23,159 bases of DNA from Bacteriovoracaceae bacterium (GTDB lineage Bacteria > Bdellovibrionota > Bacteriovoracia > Bacteriovoracales > Bacteriovoracaceae). Position 1 is the stretch's first letter. Every line of letters begins with the position of its first letter. The stretch is from assembly GCA_023954595.1 (NCBI GenBank), contig JAGSHJ010000004.1, forward strand, positions 1 through 23,159. Reading direction: 5' to 3'. Positions 22,863 through 23,159 of the stretch are shown one piece after another. Below the pieces are notes generated by a model. The model did not search any database and was not told where the DNA came from. It was given only the letters and a program-made list of their open reading frames with translations. The position numbers and the translations under genes are program-made.

Positions 22863-23159
22863 TTATTTTTTATCTTTCATTTTAGTGATTCCATGAAAAA
22901 TAACACCTTCTTCCACAATTAGACTTGGAGAAGTAACAGTGCCCTCAAATCTGGCTGGTTTTCTAATTTCGACTCTGGAGGTTGCTTTGATATTCCCCTT
23001 AACCGTTCCCGATATAAGGATCACATTAGCGTTGATATCAGCGTTTATAACAGCACCTTCAGAAACAATAAGTGTATCGTTAGAAAAGATACTACCTGTT
23101 ACGACTCCTGAGATACGTACTACGCCGTTAAAGGAAAGGTTGCCTTCGAAACGACAACC
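22863..23159 (-). CDS. bactofilin, C-terminal part (5' end outside window)
   Basis: The frame is open from the window edge to TAA at 22863-22865 and gives 98 residues: short beta repeats such as FEGNLSFNGVVRISGVVTG, VSEGAVINADINANVILISG and TVKGNIKATSRVEIRKPARF, then EGTVTSPSLIVEEGVIFHG. This is the right-handed beta-helix of bactofilins (DUF583), cytosolic polymer-forming scaffold proteins used in cell shape and chromosome or ParAB positioning. A short basic tail, KMKDKK, ends it. In related genomes a bactofilin gene commonly sits between parAB and the atp genes; the sequence beyond the window would show whether that holds here. No terminator is visible before the atp promoter. Confidence 0.93.
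   Translation of the reverse strand, partial: GCRFEGNLSFNGVVRISGVVTGSIFSNDTLIVSEGAVINADINANVILISGTVKGNIKATSRVEIRKPARFEGTVTSPSLIVEEGVIFHGITKMKDKK

Noticed and set aside
1..23159. tRNA, rRNA, CRISPR, insertion sequence or prophage signals
   Set aside because: No cloverleaf-like segments, regular direct-repeat arrays, transposase motifs or integrase genes were seen; almost all sequence is accounted for by ordinary genes.

Overview
The window is a gene-dense, AT-rich stretch of bacterial chromosome (GC high-30s % by eye). It has no tRNA, rRNA, insertion sequence, phage or CRISPR signal. The gene content points to a Gram-negative of the old deltaproteobacterial or Bdellovibrionota type, most like a Bacteriovorax/Halobacteriovorax-style predator. 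The reasons are the bactofilin gene directly ahead of an F1 ATP synthase operon with both b' and b subunits but no a or c genes, outer-membrane and envelope-active proteins, and the low GC. That taxonomic placement is an inference; no marker RNA gene is present.

Layout. (1) 1-4685, plus strand: the 3' end of ribulose-phosphate 3-epimerase, then tightly packed hutH, hutU and hutI, the first three steps of histidine breakdown (histidine to urocanate to imidazolonepropionate to N-formimino-glutamate). No hutG, hutF or formiminotransferase gene follows. (2) 4648-5226, minus: a membrane-anchored TlpA/ResA-like thioredoxin whose 3' end overlaps hutI tail to tail. (3) 5279-6965, plus: a tiny prepilin-like protein followed after one base by glycerol kinase. 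(4) 12055 down to 6995, minus: an apparent four-gene operon (HTH/coiled-coil regulator, outer-membrane protein, AGCS amino-acid:Na+ symporter, divergent NAD-dependent DNA ligase) with a recognisable promoter at the front and an intrinsic terminator at the end. (5) 12188-14763, plus: a patatin-like lipase and a MltD-like lytic transglycosylase sharing an ATGA junction, transcribed from a promoter that sits almost on the start codon. (6) 16821 down to 14764, minus: a large unrecognised membrane-anchored or secreted protein, preceded by three phased TGAYTA boxes. (7) 23159 down to 16994, minus: the end of a bactofilin gene, a good sigma70-type promoter, then atpF' (b'), atpF, atpH, atpA, atpG, atpD and atpC, closed by a strong terminator with a second palindrome behind it.

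How it fits together: the catabolic and transport genes (hut, the AGCS carrier, glpK) fit an organism that feeds on amino acids and lipid-derived glycerol. The patatin and lytic transglycosylase could act on membranes and peptidoglycan. The bactofilin-atp block is a chromosome-core arrangement, in related genomes often near parAB and the origin. I found no clear-cut new multi-gene system. The best leads are the DNA ligase lacking the motif IV lysine, the unknown 685-residue protein with its phased upstream boxes, the FlgT-like outer-membrane protein with its own small regulator, the orphan prepilin coupled to glpK, and the patatin with a rewritten oxyanion loop.
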